Shown here: positions 53,135 through 61,977 of the stretch, piece by piece
Numbering within the stretch: the stretch's first letter is position 1
How the letters are laid out: each line of letters begins with the position of its first letter
Assembly (NCBI GenBank): GCA_964618415.1
Contig: CAZUAT010000001.1
Span: 79,188 to 143,187 of the forward strand
Length of the DNA stretch: 64,000 nucleotides
Reading direction: 5' to 3'
Source of the DNA: JACTMI01 sp964618415
Lineage (GTDB): Bacteria; Acidobacteriota; Thermoanaerobaculia; Multivoradales; JAGPDF01
Program-made: the position numbers and the translations under genes
Notes under the pieces: model-generated
The model's input: only the letters and a program-made list of their open reading frames with translations
Database searches by the model: none
Told to the model about the DNA's origin: nothing

Positions 53135-53982
53135 CGTGGTTCTCCGCTCGATGCAAGATGTTCGGCGAGACCTGCCCGCCAGTCCTCGACGCTGCGACCC
53201 GCCAGGCTCTCGAAGCGCGAGACGTCGAGGACCGACCACGCGGGACGCGGCGCGGGGCGCGGCACCTCGGCGCTGGTTGCCGGCAGGATCTCGATCCGGG
53301 AGCCGAGCTGGCGCGCGATCTCGCGGGCGAATGCGAACCAGGTGACCGCTTCGCGGTTCTGGTAGTGAACGATCCCCGTACAGCCGGATTCTCCCAGATC
53401 CGCCAGGGCCCGCGCCAGAAACGGTGCCCAGGTCGGTCCGCCGGTCTGGTCGTCGACCACCCGCAGCGGCCCGGCGCCAGCCTCCATGCGGCCGCGCATG
53501 GTGTCGACGAAGTTCGGCCCGCCGTGCCCGAATACCCAGCTCGTGCGGACGATCAGCGCGTCGGCGACGCCCGCCAGGCGCCGTTCGCCCTCCAGCTTGG
53601 TGGCGCCGTACACGGAGCGCGGGCCGGTGGGATGGTCCTCGCGGTACGGCGCGCTCGCCCTGCCGTCGAAAACGTAGTCGGTCGAAAGATGGATCAGTCG
53701 CGCCCCGACCCGCGCCCCGGCAGCGGCGATCAGGCCCGGCGCCTCGCCGTTGATCCGCATCGCGAGCTCAGTCTCGCTCTCGCACTGATCGACCCGGGTG
53801 TGGGCGGCGCAGTTGACGACCAGCTCGGGCCGGCTCGCGTCGACCGCGGCCGCGAGAGCCGCCGGGTCGGTGACGTCGCACTGAGCCCGGGTGAAACCGG
53901 TGCATGGCCAGTTGCGGCGTGTCGCCTCGGCGAGCATGGCGCGACCGACGATCCCGGCTGCGCCGAGGACCAGAACTCTCAA
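53131..53982 (-). CDS. rfbD: dTDP-4-dehydrorhamnose reductase-like (RmlD/RfbD)
   Basis: 283 residues: VLVLGAAGIVGRAML for the dinucleotide, VVNCAAHTRVDQCESE (the RmlD NCAA-T-VD-CE signature), STDYVFDG and YGATKLEGER. It reduces a 4-keto-6-deoxyhexose on a nucleotide carrier, classically dTDP-L-rhamnose synthesis; next to gmd/rmd its true substrate is open. TTG at 53982 begins 7 bases after lptD. No rmlA/B/C is in the window. Confidence 0.88.
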   Translation of the reverse strand: MRVLVLGAAGIVGRAMLAEATRRNWPCTGFTRAQCDVTDPAALAAAVDASRPELVVNCAAHTRVDQCESETELAMRINGEAPGLIAAAGARVGARLIHLSTDYVFDGRASAPYREDHPTGPRSVYGATKLEGERRLAGVADALIVRTSWVFGHGGPNFVDTMRGRMEAGAGPLRVVDDQTGGPTWAPFLARALADLGESGCTGIVHYQNREAVTWFAFAREIARQLGSRIEILPATSAEVPRPAPRPAWSVLDVSRFESLAGRSVEDWRAGLAEHLASSGEPR

Positions 53983-53989
53983 GGGCGAC

Positions 53990-56332
53990 TCACTCGTCGT
54001 CCGACCCGCCGCTGCTCAGATCGAGGAAGGTGCCGACGTTCTTGAGATTCAGCATGAAGCGATAGTCGCGCGACTCGTAGAGGCTCGTCCGCTGTTCGCT
54101 GGCCTCGATCATCGCGCTCCAGCATTGCGACGTCCAGGTCAGGAAATAGCGCTGCTGCTGGACCTCGGAATTCTCGATGTCGTAGCTGACCTGGCCGGTG
54201 AACTTCAAGCGCCGCGGGACGATGTCGAAGCGGGTCCCGAGTCGCACCTGGTCGGAGGTCGTGGTCTGCAGCTCCGCGTTGTAGCGCGTGAACCAGGTGA
54301 GGTCGAAGAATGCCTTGCCGATGTTGCCACGCGCCGAGAGCGAGGTTGAATCCAGGCGATCGAACAGCGTGCCCCAGTTCGCCTTCGCCTGCAGTGAGAA
54401 GTCCGCTGTCGGATTGAGCCGCAGCGTGGCGCGGATCGGCCCCTCGGACATCTCGCGCGACCCGTCCCGGGTGCTCTGGAACGGCTCCTCGTCGTCGAGC
54501 GAATAGGCCTGCGCAAGCTCGAACGACAGCATTTCGAAAGCCCCGCCCTCGGTCGGGTCGGACGGCTTGGCGAGAACGCGGTTGACGAGCGCCACTTCGG
54601 CGTAGTTGTTCTCGTCGAAGGCGTCGATCTCGTCGAATCGCAGAACGCGAAACTGATCGTCGAACTCGCCGCTGTAGCGCCAGCGCAGGCGCGGCTCGAT
54701 CAGGTGCTTGAACTTGCCGTAGCGGCCCACCTGGGCGTCGAAGATGCGCGACAGCGACGGCCCGATGACGTCGACGGCGGCCTGGGGCACGACGCGGTCG
54801 AGCGACTCGTCGCACCGGAACGTGCCCGCCTCGACCCGGGTGTCGCCGCAGAACAGCGCGTTCTCTCCGGTCTCCGGGTCGATCCGCGCGACCGGTGCGG
54901 TGGCCTCCCACCAGGTCGCCCGCCCGGCCGCGGACATCGCCACCGAGAGCCACGGCGCGATGCGCAGCGGATAGGTCAGCTCCGGCGACAGATCGAACCG
55001 ATTCCACGACTCGTCGTGTCCACCCTCGCTCGACGACTGGATCATCGTCCCGGTCGTGTCGACGGACAGGTAGAGATCGCTCGCCCCGAGCTTGAGCTTG
55101 TTGATCCGGTAGTTGAGGTCGGGCAGCTGCCGCTGGGTCGTGACGCGCCCGTTGTTGAGGAACGTCTCGCGCTGATCGACGAGTACGTTGACCGACTGCG
55201 CGCCCCAGGAACCGGAAAGGAAGGCGTTCGAATAGAGGAAGCGGCGGGTGTTCTGGCGCTCGGCGCGCTCGAACTGCCGGAAGAAATCGTAGTCGGAGTA
55301 GTCCTCGTAGTCGACGACGCCGCGCAGCCCCCACGGAAGATCGGTCGTGGTGTGATCGAAGCGGGCCCGCCACTCCTCGCCATCCCGATCCGAATCGCGC
55401 AGGAAGTAAACCTCGGCCTCGCCCTGCGTGCCTTCGGACGGCCGGTAGCGAAACTCGCTGCCGGCGCCGGCGAAACCCTTCGAGTAGCCATCGAGATAGA
55501 ACGTCGCGTCGGCGCTCGGGCCGAGCACCTGGTAGTAAGCTAGGCCCAGGTAGCCGCCGCGCCGGTCCGAGTAGCCGATGTTGGGGATCAGCAGGCCGGA
55601 GGTGCGGTCGGTGCGCGCCGGCCAGAGCATGTAGGGCCAGTAGAGCAGCGGCAGCCGCTTGGCGCGCACGCGCGCGTTGCGTGCCCGGGCGTAGCCGCCG
55701 ATCTCGACGTCGGCGCGGCTCGTGCGCAGGCTCCAGTCCGGCACCTCGTCGCCGGTGCAGGTCGTGAAGATGCCGTCGCGGATTTCGTACTCGTTCTCGC
55801 CCGTCTTGGCCAGCACGTCGCCGGTGAAGTAGTAGTCCGGCTCGACGTAGGCCGTGGCGTTCCAGAACGTCCCGGTGCGGGTGGCGAGGTCGAAGTCGAC
55901 CCGGGCGGCCGCGATGCGGCGCGAGCCCTGATCGAAGATGACGTCGCCTTCTGCCTCGACCGTCATCGTCTGGCGATGGAACGTCATCCGTGCAGCCCGG
56001 ACGGTGACGTCTCTGTACTTCAGCTCGACGTTGCCCTCGAGGCTGGCCGACTCGTCGGCCGTCGTCTCCATCCGATCCGCCACCCCCGAGATCCGGCCTC
56101 CGCCTCGCTCGGCCGGGATCGGCAGCTCGAAGCTGATCCGGTCCGGCCCGGGCTCGACGGCGGGCGCTGCGGCGGCGTCCGGCTCGGTTCCCGGCGGCTC
56201 CGCTGCGGCGTCCTCCAAGGCGGCCGAAGCGGGCTCTTCGGCGACGGGAGGCACGGGCGGCATCGGCTCCTGGGCCGCGGCGATCGCGGCCAGGCTACCG
56301 AGCCACAGCGCGACGGCGAACGCCGCTCTCAT
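53990..56332 (-). CDS. lptD: LPS-assembly protein LptD
   Basis: 780 residues with signal peptide, a linker rich in P/A/E, a jellyroll LptA/OstA-like domain (about 70-180; RISGVADRMETTADESASLEGNVELKYRDVTVRA), then the diagnostic GIFTTCTGDEVPDW and a large C-terminal barrel ending in short aromatic strands. It inserts LPS into the outer leaflet of the outer membrane. ATG at 56332 overlaps the thiolase stop (ATGA), so LPS transport and thiolase are translationally linked. Confidence 0.93.
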   Translation of the reverse strand: MRAAFAVALWLGSLAAIAAAQEPMPPVPPVAEEPASAALEDAAAEPPGTEPDAAAAPAVEPGPDRISFELPIPAERGGGRISGVADRMETTADESASLEGNVELKYRDVTVRAARMTFHRQTMTVEAEGDVIFDQGSRRIAAARVDFDLATRTGTFWNATAYVEPDYYFTGDVLAKTGENEYEIRDGIFTTCTGDEVPDWSLRTSRADVEIGGYARARNARVRAKRLPLLYWPYMLWPARTDRTSGLLIPNIGYSDRRGGYLGLAYYQVLGPSADATFYLDGYSKGFAGAGSEFRYRPSEGTQGEAEVYFLRDSDRDGEEWRARFDHTTTDLPWGLRGVVDYEDYSDYDFFRQFERAERQNTRRFLYSNAFLSGSWGAQSVNVLVDQRETFLNNGRVTTQRQLPDLNYRINKLKLGASDLYLSVDTTGTMIQSSSEGGHDESWNRFDLSPELTYPLRIAPWLSVAMSAAGRATWWEATAPVARIDPETGENALFCGDTRVEAGTFRCDESLDRVVPQAAVDVIGPSLSRIFDAQVGRYGKFKHLIEPRLRWRYSGEFDDQFRVLRFDEIDAFDENNYAEVALVNRVLAKPSDPTEGGAFEMLSFELAQAYSLDDEEPFQSTRDGSREMSEGPIRATLRLNPTADFSLQAKANWGTLFDRLDSTSLSARGNIGKAFFDLTWFTRYNAELQTTTSDQVRLGTRFDIVPRRLKFTGQVSYDIENSEVQQQRYFLTWTSQCWSAMIEASEQRTSLYESRDYRFMLNLKNVGTFLDLSSGGSDDE

Positions 56333-57510
56333 CCGGGCAGGCGCTCGACGACGACCGCGGTCGCCTCGCCGCCCCCGATGCAGATGCCGGCGCAGCCAAA
56401 CCGCCCGCCACGCTCAGCGAGTGCGTCGAGAAGCGTCACCAGGATGCGGGCGCCCGAGGCGCCGATCGGATGGCCGAGCGCCACCGCCCCACCGCGGACG
56501 TTGAGCTGCTCGGACGGGATGGCCAGCTCCTGCGCGCAGGCCATCGCGACGACGGCGAACGCCTCGTTGATCTCGAACAGGTCGACATCGGCGACCGTCA
56601 GCCCGGCGCGATCGAGCGCCTTGCGGATCGCCTCGATCGGCGCGGTGGTGAACCAGTCCGGCGCCTGGGCGTGCGAGGCCTGGCTGACCAGGCGCGCGAT
56701 CGGGCGCAGGCCGCGCCGGGCCGCCTCGTCGGCCGTCGTGAGGATCAGAGCCGCCGCGCCGTCGTTGAGCTTGGAGGCGTTGGCGGCGGTAACGGTGCCG
56801 TTCTTGTCGAAGGCGGGCCGCAGGCCGGCCATCTTCTCGAGGTCCGCCTTGAACGGCTCCTCGTCGCGGTCGACGACCGTCGGGCCCTTGCGACCCGGCA
56901 CCTGCACGGGCACGATCTCTTTGCCGGCCCGCCCCGACTCGGCGGCGGCCCGCGCCCGCGCGTAGCTCTCGCGCGCGAACTCGTCCTGCGCCTCGCGGGT
57001 GAAGCCGTAGCGCGCCACGCACAGCTCGGCGCAGTTGCCCATGTGCTTGTCGCCGTAGGGGTCCCACAGCCCGTCGTGGATCATCGAGTCGACGAAGCTG
57101 CCGTGGCCCATGCGCAGGCCGCCCCGGGCTCCGACCGCCAGATACGGCGCGCGGCTCATGCTCTCCATGCCGCCGGCCGCCACCAGGGCGAAATCGCCCG
57201 CCCGCAGATCGTTGGCGGCCGACATGACGGCGCGCATCGCCGAGCCGCAGACCTTGTTGAAGGTGACGGCCCCGGTCGATTCGGGGCAACCCGCTGCCAG
57301 AGCGGTCTGGCGCGCTGGCGCCTGCCCCACTCCGGCGGTCAGCACGCAGCCCATGTAGACCTGCTCGATGTCGGCGGCGGCGATCCCGGCGCGCTCCACG
57401 GCTCCGGCCAGGGCATGTCCGCCCAGCTGGGGCGCCGGAACGTCCCGGAAAACCCCCTGAAAAGCACCGATCGCCGTGCGCGCGGCGCTCAGAATGACGA
57501 CGTCGGACAT
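56329..57510 (-). CDS. atoB: Acetyl-CoA acetyltransferase (thiolase)
   Basis: 393 residues, standard biosynthetic thiolase length. Catalytic Cys lies in FNKVCGSAMRAVM (about residue 88), then GGMESMSRAPY, NEAFAVVAMA, GHPIGASGARIL with the His, and CAGICIGGGEATAVVV with the second Cys. It condenses two acetyl-CoA or cleaves 3-ketoacyl-CoA. First gene of the leftward lptD / nucleotide-sugar operon. ATG at 57510 follows GGAGGAAATCCCG. Confidence 0.96.
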   Translation of the reverse strand: MSDVVILSAARTAIGAFQGVFRDVPAPQLGGHALAGAVERAGIAAADIEQVYMGCVLTAGVGQAPARQTALAAGCPESTGAVTFNKVCGSAMRAVMSAANDLRAGDFALVAAGGMESMSRAPYLAVGARGGLRMGHGSFVDSMIHDGLWDPYGDKHMGNCAELCVARYGFTREAQDEFARESYARARAAAESGRAGKEIVPVQVPGRKGPTVVDRDEEPFKADLEKMAGLRPAFDKNGTVTAANASKLNDGAAALILTTADEAARRGLRPIARLVSQASHAQAPDWFTTAPIEAIRKALDRAGLTVADVDLFEINEAFAVVAMACAQELAIPSEQLNVRGGAVALGHPIGASGARILVTLLDALAERGGRFGCAGICIGGGEATAVVVERLPG

Positions 57511-57618
57511 CGGGATTTCCTCCGGGGCTTGCGGCCCGCCCGGTCGACCGTGAGAATGTCGCCGACGGGGCCGCGCGAGCCGGGTCATGCTACCACGCGC
57601 GGTCCGCCTCGACTGCTC

Positions 57619-58068
57619 ATGCGAACCCTTGCCATCGACTTCGGAGAGCGTCGCATCGGGCTCGCACTGTCGGACGCCGACGGCCGCTTCGCCCTGCCGT
57701 GGAAGGTGCTGGAGCGGCGCAGCGACGAGTCGGCCATCGCCACACTGACCGACTGGATCCGCGACGAGGAGGTGACTGCCCTCGTCGTCGGCCTGCCGCA
57801 CCCGCCGGGAGACTCCGACCGCGCAGCGGCGCCGAATCCACTCCTGGCGCGCGCCCGATCGTTTGGCAACAGACTGGCGGCGGCCACCGGACTGCCGGTC
57901 GAGTGGATCGACGAGGCACACACCTCCACGGCGGCCGCCGAACGTCTGCGCGAGGCCGGCGTCGATGCCCGCCGCGCGCGCGGCCGCCTGGACGCGGTGG
58001 CAGCGCAGATCCTCCTCCAGGAGGCCCTCGATCGCCGCAGCGCAGCGCAGCGGGCCGGTGCGCCGTGA
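57619..58068 (+). CDS. ruvX: RuvX/YqgF-type putative Holliday junction resolvase
   Basis: 149 residues. TLAIDFGERRIGLALSD is the diagnostic N-terminus with the first catalytic Asp, VVGLPHPPG the second motif, and WIDEAHTSTAAA with LDAVAAQILLQ the third. The RNase-H fold enzyme (also linked to 16S rRNA processing) is usually encoded next to mltG, as here: the stop overlaps the mltG start (GTGA). Starts at ATG 57619 divergent to the thiolase operon. Confidence 0.93.
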   Translation: MRTLAIDFGERRIGLALSDADGRFALPWKVLERRSDESAIATLTDWIRDEEVTALVVGLPHPPGDSDRAAAPNPLLARARSFGNRLAAATGLPVEWIDEAHTSTAAAERLREAGVDARRARGRLDAVAAQILLQEALDRRSAAQRAGAP

Positions 58069-59141
58069 GCGCCCCGACGCGCCGCCGTCGCGGCTGTGCG
58101 GGCGTGGTGCTGCTCGCGTTGCTGTGCGTCGTCGCGGCCGCCGCGCTGTTGCGCTATGCCCAGCACGAACTGAACCGGCCACGCCTCCTCGCACCGACCG
58201 ATTTCACGGTGGCGCCGGGCGAGACCTCGCGGGCGGTGCTCGATCGGCTCGAGCGCCAGGGGCTGATCGGCTCGGCGCTGGTGGCGCGCCTCTGGCTCGG
58301 GCGCGTGCGGGGAGATCCGGCCATCCACGCCGGTGAGTACCGGTTCGAAGGAACGCAGTCCGCCATCGATGTGATCGAGAGGCTGGTGCGCGGCGAGGTG
58401 GTCACCTGGCCGGTGACCCTGATCGAGGGCCTGACCTTCCAGGAGACGGCGGCGGCGCTCGCCGCGGCAGGCTTCGGCTCCGAGGAGCGGTTTCTCGCCG
58501 AGTTCGCCGACCCGGGACGCGTTCGCGACCTCGACCCTGCGGCCGACAATCTCGAGGGCTATCTCTACCCGGACACCTACCGGTTCCCGCGCGGCACGGA
58601 CGAAGCCACGATCACCACCGCCCTGGTTTCTGCGTTTCGACGCCGGTTCGAGCGCGAGGTTCGCCCATTGCTCGCTCCCGGGGATGCCCGGCCGCTGCGC
58701 GAGCTGGTCATTCTGGCCTCGCTGGTCGAGAAGGAGGCCCGGCTCGAACCCGAGCGTCCGGTGATCGCGGCCGTCTACGCCAATCGACTGCGGCGCGGGA
58801 TCGGCCTCTATGCCGATCCGACGATCATCTACGGTCTGAAACTGGAGGGCCGCTGGGACGGCGATCTGCGCCGGCGGGACCTGGAATCCGACTCGCCCTG
58901 GAACACCTACCGCGTGGCCGGGCTGCCGCCGGGCCCGATCTGCTCACCCGGCGCGGCCAGTCTGCGCGCCGCCGCCCGACCGGCCGAGGTGCCGTACCTC
59001 TACTTCGTGAGCCGCAACGACGGCAGCCACGTTTTCTCGACCCACCTGGCCGAGCACAACCGGAACGTGGACATCTGGCAGCGCCAGTACTTCCGCAAGC
59101 GCGCCTCCGGCGGAGCCCAGAAGGCCGAACCCGCGCATTGA
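58065..59141 (+). CDS. mltG: Endolytic murein transglycosylase MltG
   Basis: 358 residues: N-terminal membrane helix (about 12-29), LysM-like subdomain (to about 165) and the YceG catalytic domain with Glu222 in LASLVEKEAR, plus DPTIIYGL and YRVAGLPPGPICSPGAAS. It cuts nascent glycan strands in the periplasm and sets their length. GTG at 58065 overlaps the ruvX stop. A TTGACA box lies at its stop codon and may start the next gene. Confidence 0.95.
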   Translation: MSAPTRRRRGCAGVVLLALLCVVAAAALLRYAQHELNRPRLLAPTDFTVAPGETSRAVLDRLERQGLIGSALVARLWLGRVRGDPAIHAGEYRFEGTQSAIDVIERLVRGEVVTWPVTLIEGLTFQETAAALAAAGFGSEERFLAEFADPGRVRDLDPAADNLEGYLYPDTYRFPRGTDEATITTALVSAFRRRFEREVRPLLAPGDARPLRELVILASLVEKEARLEPERPVIAAVYANRLRRGIGLYADPTIIYGLKLEGRWDGDLRRRDLESDSPWNTYRVAGLPPGPICSPGAASLRAAARPAEVPYLYFVSRNDGSHVFSTHLAEHNRNVDIWQRQYFRKRASGGAQKAEPAH

Positions 59142-59167
59142 CAGGCACCGCGGTGACAGTGGAGACT
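59138..59167 (+). promoter_or_regulatory. Possible promoter for the pseudokinase gene
   Basis: A perfect TTGACA (59138-59143) overlaps the mltG stop; 18 bases on lies GAGACT (59162-59167), only three of six consensus positions. A small inverted repeat (GTGGA-GACT-TCCAC, 59159-59172) overlaps the -10 position. Confidence 0.35.
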
Positions 59168-59246
59168 TCCACAGACCGGTACGGCGCAGGCGTGTCACGG
59201 GAGAACGAGGTCCGACGGGCCGTCTGCGCCTCGTCATGGGGGTGTC

Positions 59247-61241
59247 ATGAACACGCGCGACCAGTTCGGCCACTATCTCCTGCTCAAGAAGCTCACCGAG
59301 GACGCTCTCGGCGAGACGTTCCGTGGCGGCAAGATCGGGCGACAGGCGCTCGAGCGTGTCGTTCTGCTGCGCATCTATAACGGTCCGGGGCTCGATCCGG
59401 AACGGGTCGCGCGGACGGTGCAGAGTCGCGCCGGCCTCGCCCAGGTGCTCAAGAGCCCGAACGTCGCCAATGCGGTCGACTCCGGGCAGGTGCGCGGCGT
59501 CCCCTACGTGGCCTTCGACTACCTGTCGGGCCGCACCCTGGCCCAGCTGGCCGAGCAGGCGATCAAGCGCGGCCAGCCGATCCCCCTCGATCACGCGCTG
59601 CTGCTCGCCGAGCGGATCGCGGCCGGCTTGTCGGTGGCTCACGAGACACGCTTCCTCGACGACCGCGTGCACCACGGCATGCTGACGCCGCACCAGGTCA
59701 TGGTGTCGCACGAAGGCGAGGTCCGCATCGGCGGGTTCGAGGCCGCTCCGGCCCTGCGCGCCTCGGCCGGGCACCCGGTGATCAAGCAGGGGGTCGGCCG
59801 CTACCTCGCCCCGGAGGCGCTCGCCGGCCAGCCGACCGGCAAGAGCGACGACGTCTACTCGGTGGGCGCCATCCTGCTCGAGATGCTGACCGGGCAGCCG
59901 GTGCCGGTCCCGCCTCCGAACGGCTTCGCGTCCTACATCGACCAGGCCGTGGTCGCCGCCGACGGCGGCAACATCCATCCCGACCTGGCAGCGCTGCTCA
60001 AGCGCAGTCTCTGTGCCCGTGAGGAGCGAGTCGGCGACATCGTGGCCTGGCACAAGACGCTCGCCAAGCTGATGTCCGACGGGCAGTACAGCCCGACGAC
60101 GTTCAATCTCGCCTTCTTCCTCCACAACCTGTTCCGCGACGAGATCGAGCGCGAGACGCAGGAGCTCGAGAACGAGAAGACCCAGGCGATCCAGATTCCG
60201 GTGCAGCCGGCGCCCCCGCCGGCCGCGCCGCCGCCGGTCGCGCCGCAGGCCGCCTCACCGGCGCCCAGCCCGGTCCGCGACGCCGGCGCCGTGCGCGAGA
60301 ACACGGACGTCCTGCGCGAGCGCTACGGCATCAGCGAGACCAAGCCAGCGGCCAACCGGACCGGTCTGATCGCCGCCGCAGTCGGCGGCGTTGCCGTGCT
60401 GGCGGTGGGCGGCTGGTTCCTGTTCGGCCGCAGCAAGGGGGCCGAGCCCGTGGCTGCCGCGCCCGCCGCAGCTCCCGCCGCCGAGGCGCCGGCCGAACCG
60501 GCCGAACCCGCCGGCCCGACCTCCGAGGAGATCCAGGCGCAGATCGCGAGCATGGTCGCCGAGCAGTCGAAGCAGCTCGAGGCGAGCGTCAAGGCCCAGT
60601 ACGACGAGCAGATGCGCGCGCTGCAGAAGCAGCTCGAGGACGCGCGGCGCGTCGAGGCGACCCGGACCGCCCCGCAGCCGGCGGCCCCGACGGTCCAGCA
60701 GCGCACCGTCGAGACCCTTCCCGCGGCGACGGCCACGGAGCCGGCCGCAGCGCGTACTGCGCCGACCACCGCCGCAGCGACCACTCCGTCGCCTGGCGCC
60801 AGCGCCCCGACCGGGACGCCGAGCCCGGCCACGACCCAGACCGCAGCTGAACCCACAGCGCCGCCGGCCGCGACGCCGGCGACGACCGCGCCGGCACCCG
60901 TCCAGACTGCGGCCGAACCGGCGGCCCCGGCCGTGCGGGTCGGCGAGCTGGTTACCGCCGGACCGGGTGTCTCCCCGCCGCGGGTAGTCCGCCAGCCGCC
61001 GCTCGCCTATCCGCCCATTGCGCGGCGGATGAAGAAGGAGGCGGTGGTGACGGTCAACGTGCTGGTCGATGAGAACGGCCGCGCCGCCGAGGTGCGGCAG
61101 GTCGGTGCCCAGGCCGGCCTCGGCATGGACGAGGCGGCGCTCGACCACGCCCGCAAGTGCACCTACGCGCCCGCCACCAAGAACGGCGTGAAGGTGCGCA
61201 TGTGGTACGAGCTGCGCGTGGCCTTCTCGCTGGGCAGCTGA
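59247..61241 (+). CDS. Membrane pseudokinase with C-terminal TonB domain
   Basis: 664 residues: a Ser/Thr kinase-like domain (about 8-290), one membrane helix (about 374-394), a coiled coil (about 425-470), an A/P/T-rich stretch (about 475-565) and a TonB C-terminal domain (about 575-664; PPLAYPPIARRMKKEAVVTVNVLVDENGR). Key kinase residues are missing: VAIK lysine is R42, HRD is HHG (142-144), and DFG is IGGFEA. It is thus probably a pseudokinase that binds a ligand or partner in the cytoplasm and transmits to the periplasm or outer membrane. ATG 59247 follows GGGGGTG. Confidence 0.88.
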   Translation: MNTRDQFGHYLLLKKLTEDALGETFRGGKIGRQALERVVLLRIYNGPGLDPERVARTVQSRAGLAQVLKSPNVANAVDSGQVRGVPYVAFDYLSGRTLAQLAEQAIKRGQPIPLDHALLLAERIAAGLSVAHETRFLDDRVHHGMLTPHQVMVSHEGEVRIGGFEAAPALRASAGHPVIKQGVGRYLAPEALAGQPTGKSDDVYSVGAILLEMLTGQPVPVPPPNGFASYIDQAVVAADGGNIHPDLAALLKRSLCAREERVGDIVAWHKTLAKLMSDGQYSPTTFNLAFFLHNLFRDEIERETQELENEKTQAIQIPVQPAPPPAAPPPVAPQAASPAPSPVRDAGAVRENTDVLRERYGISETKPAANRTGLIAAAVGGVAVLAVGGWFLFGRSKGAEPVAAAPAAAPAAEAPAEPAEPAGPTSEEIQAQIASMVAEQSKQLEASVKAQYDEQMRALQKQLEDARRVEATRTAPQPAAPTVQQRTVETLPAATATEPAAARTAPTTAAATTPSPGASAPTGTPSPATTQTAAEPTAPPAATPATTAPAPVQTAAEPAAPAVRVGELVTAGPGVSPPRVVRQPPLAYPPIARRMKKEAVVTVNVLVDENGRAAEVRQVGAQAGLGMDEAALDHARKCTYAPATKNGVKVRMWYELRVAFSLGS

Positions 61242-61266
61242 GCCTCCAGATCCACTGCAATAAGAA

Positions 61267-61296
61267 GAGGCGAGGCGTCTCACGACGCCTCGCCTC
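61267..61296. terminator. Bidirectional terminator hairpin
   Basis: A perfect 13-base stem GAGGCGAGGCGTC / GACGCCTCGCCTC with a TCAC loop sits between convergent genes ending at 61241 and 61324. It would serve both directions; a T-run is lacking on either side. Confidence 0.75.
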
Positions 61297-61323
61297 AGTG
61301 GCCCGTCAGGGCGCGAGCGACCG

Positions 61324-61941
61324 TTACAGGTCGGCAGCCTTGATCGACGCGGTCAGCTGCTGAATGACCGGCTTCATCACCTTGTCGAACATGCGGGTGT
61401 CGTTGTCGACGCCGCCGCCGAAGCCGGCGATCGAGAGCTTGAAGTTGGCGTCCTCGCCGCGCGCCTCGTCGGCCCACACGATTTCACCCGTCTCGGTGTC
61501 GATGATGCGGGCATTCATTGCCGCGGTGAACGTCTTCTTGCCGGCCGAGAAGCCGACTCGGTACGCACCATGCGCGCCGGTTTGCATGGCGCCGTACTCG
61601 GTCACGGCGCCGGTGAGCAGGTAGCGCACGCCGAGCAGTTTGCCGGCGCGGGTGGCGGTGGCCGGGTCGATGTCGCCCGACAGGGCCAGATTCTTCTCCT
61701 GCATCAGCGCCGCGAGCTGCTCGCGCTCGACGACGCGGAAGCGGCCGGACTTGACCAGCTCGGTCACGAACACGTCCTGCGCCGCCTCGGCGCCGCCGTG
61801 GTACCACCACTGGTTGTCGGCCTTGTTCTTGAACTCGAGGACCGCGATGCGCGGCTTTTCGCTGGCCGCAGCCGGCGCGGTGGCAACGATGGCGAGGGTC
61901 GCGACCGCCAGACTGGTCGCAAGGGCGAGACTGCGCTTCAT
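61324..61941 (-). CDS. CsgG/LpoB-like secreted protein
   Basis: 205 residues with signal peptide (LALATSLAVATLAIVATAPAAAS). RIAVLEFKNKADNQWWYHGG, VTELVKSGRFRVVEREQLAALMQEK and GKLLGVRYLLTGAVTEYG, then INARIIDTETGEIVWADEARG, are the CsgG-like pattern, seen in curli-export CsgG and PBP activator LpoB. No lipobox cysteine is visible, unlike true CsgG and LpoB, so function is open. GGAGGAACACCC before the ATG. Convergent to the pseudokinase gene. Confidence 0.8.
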   Translation of the reverse strand: MKRSLALATSLAVATLAIVATAPAAASEKPRIAVLEFKNKADNQWWYHGGAEAAQDVFVTELVKSGRFRVVEREQLAALMQEKNLALSGDIDPATATRAGKLLGVRYLLTGAVTEYGAMQTGAHGAYRVGFSAGKKTFTAAMNARIIDTETGEIVWADEARGEDANFKLSIAGFGGGVDNDTRMFDKVMKPVIQQLTASIKAADL

Positions 61942-61977
61942 GGGTGTTCCTCCTTGGGAGATCCTGCCGATTCTAGG

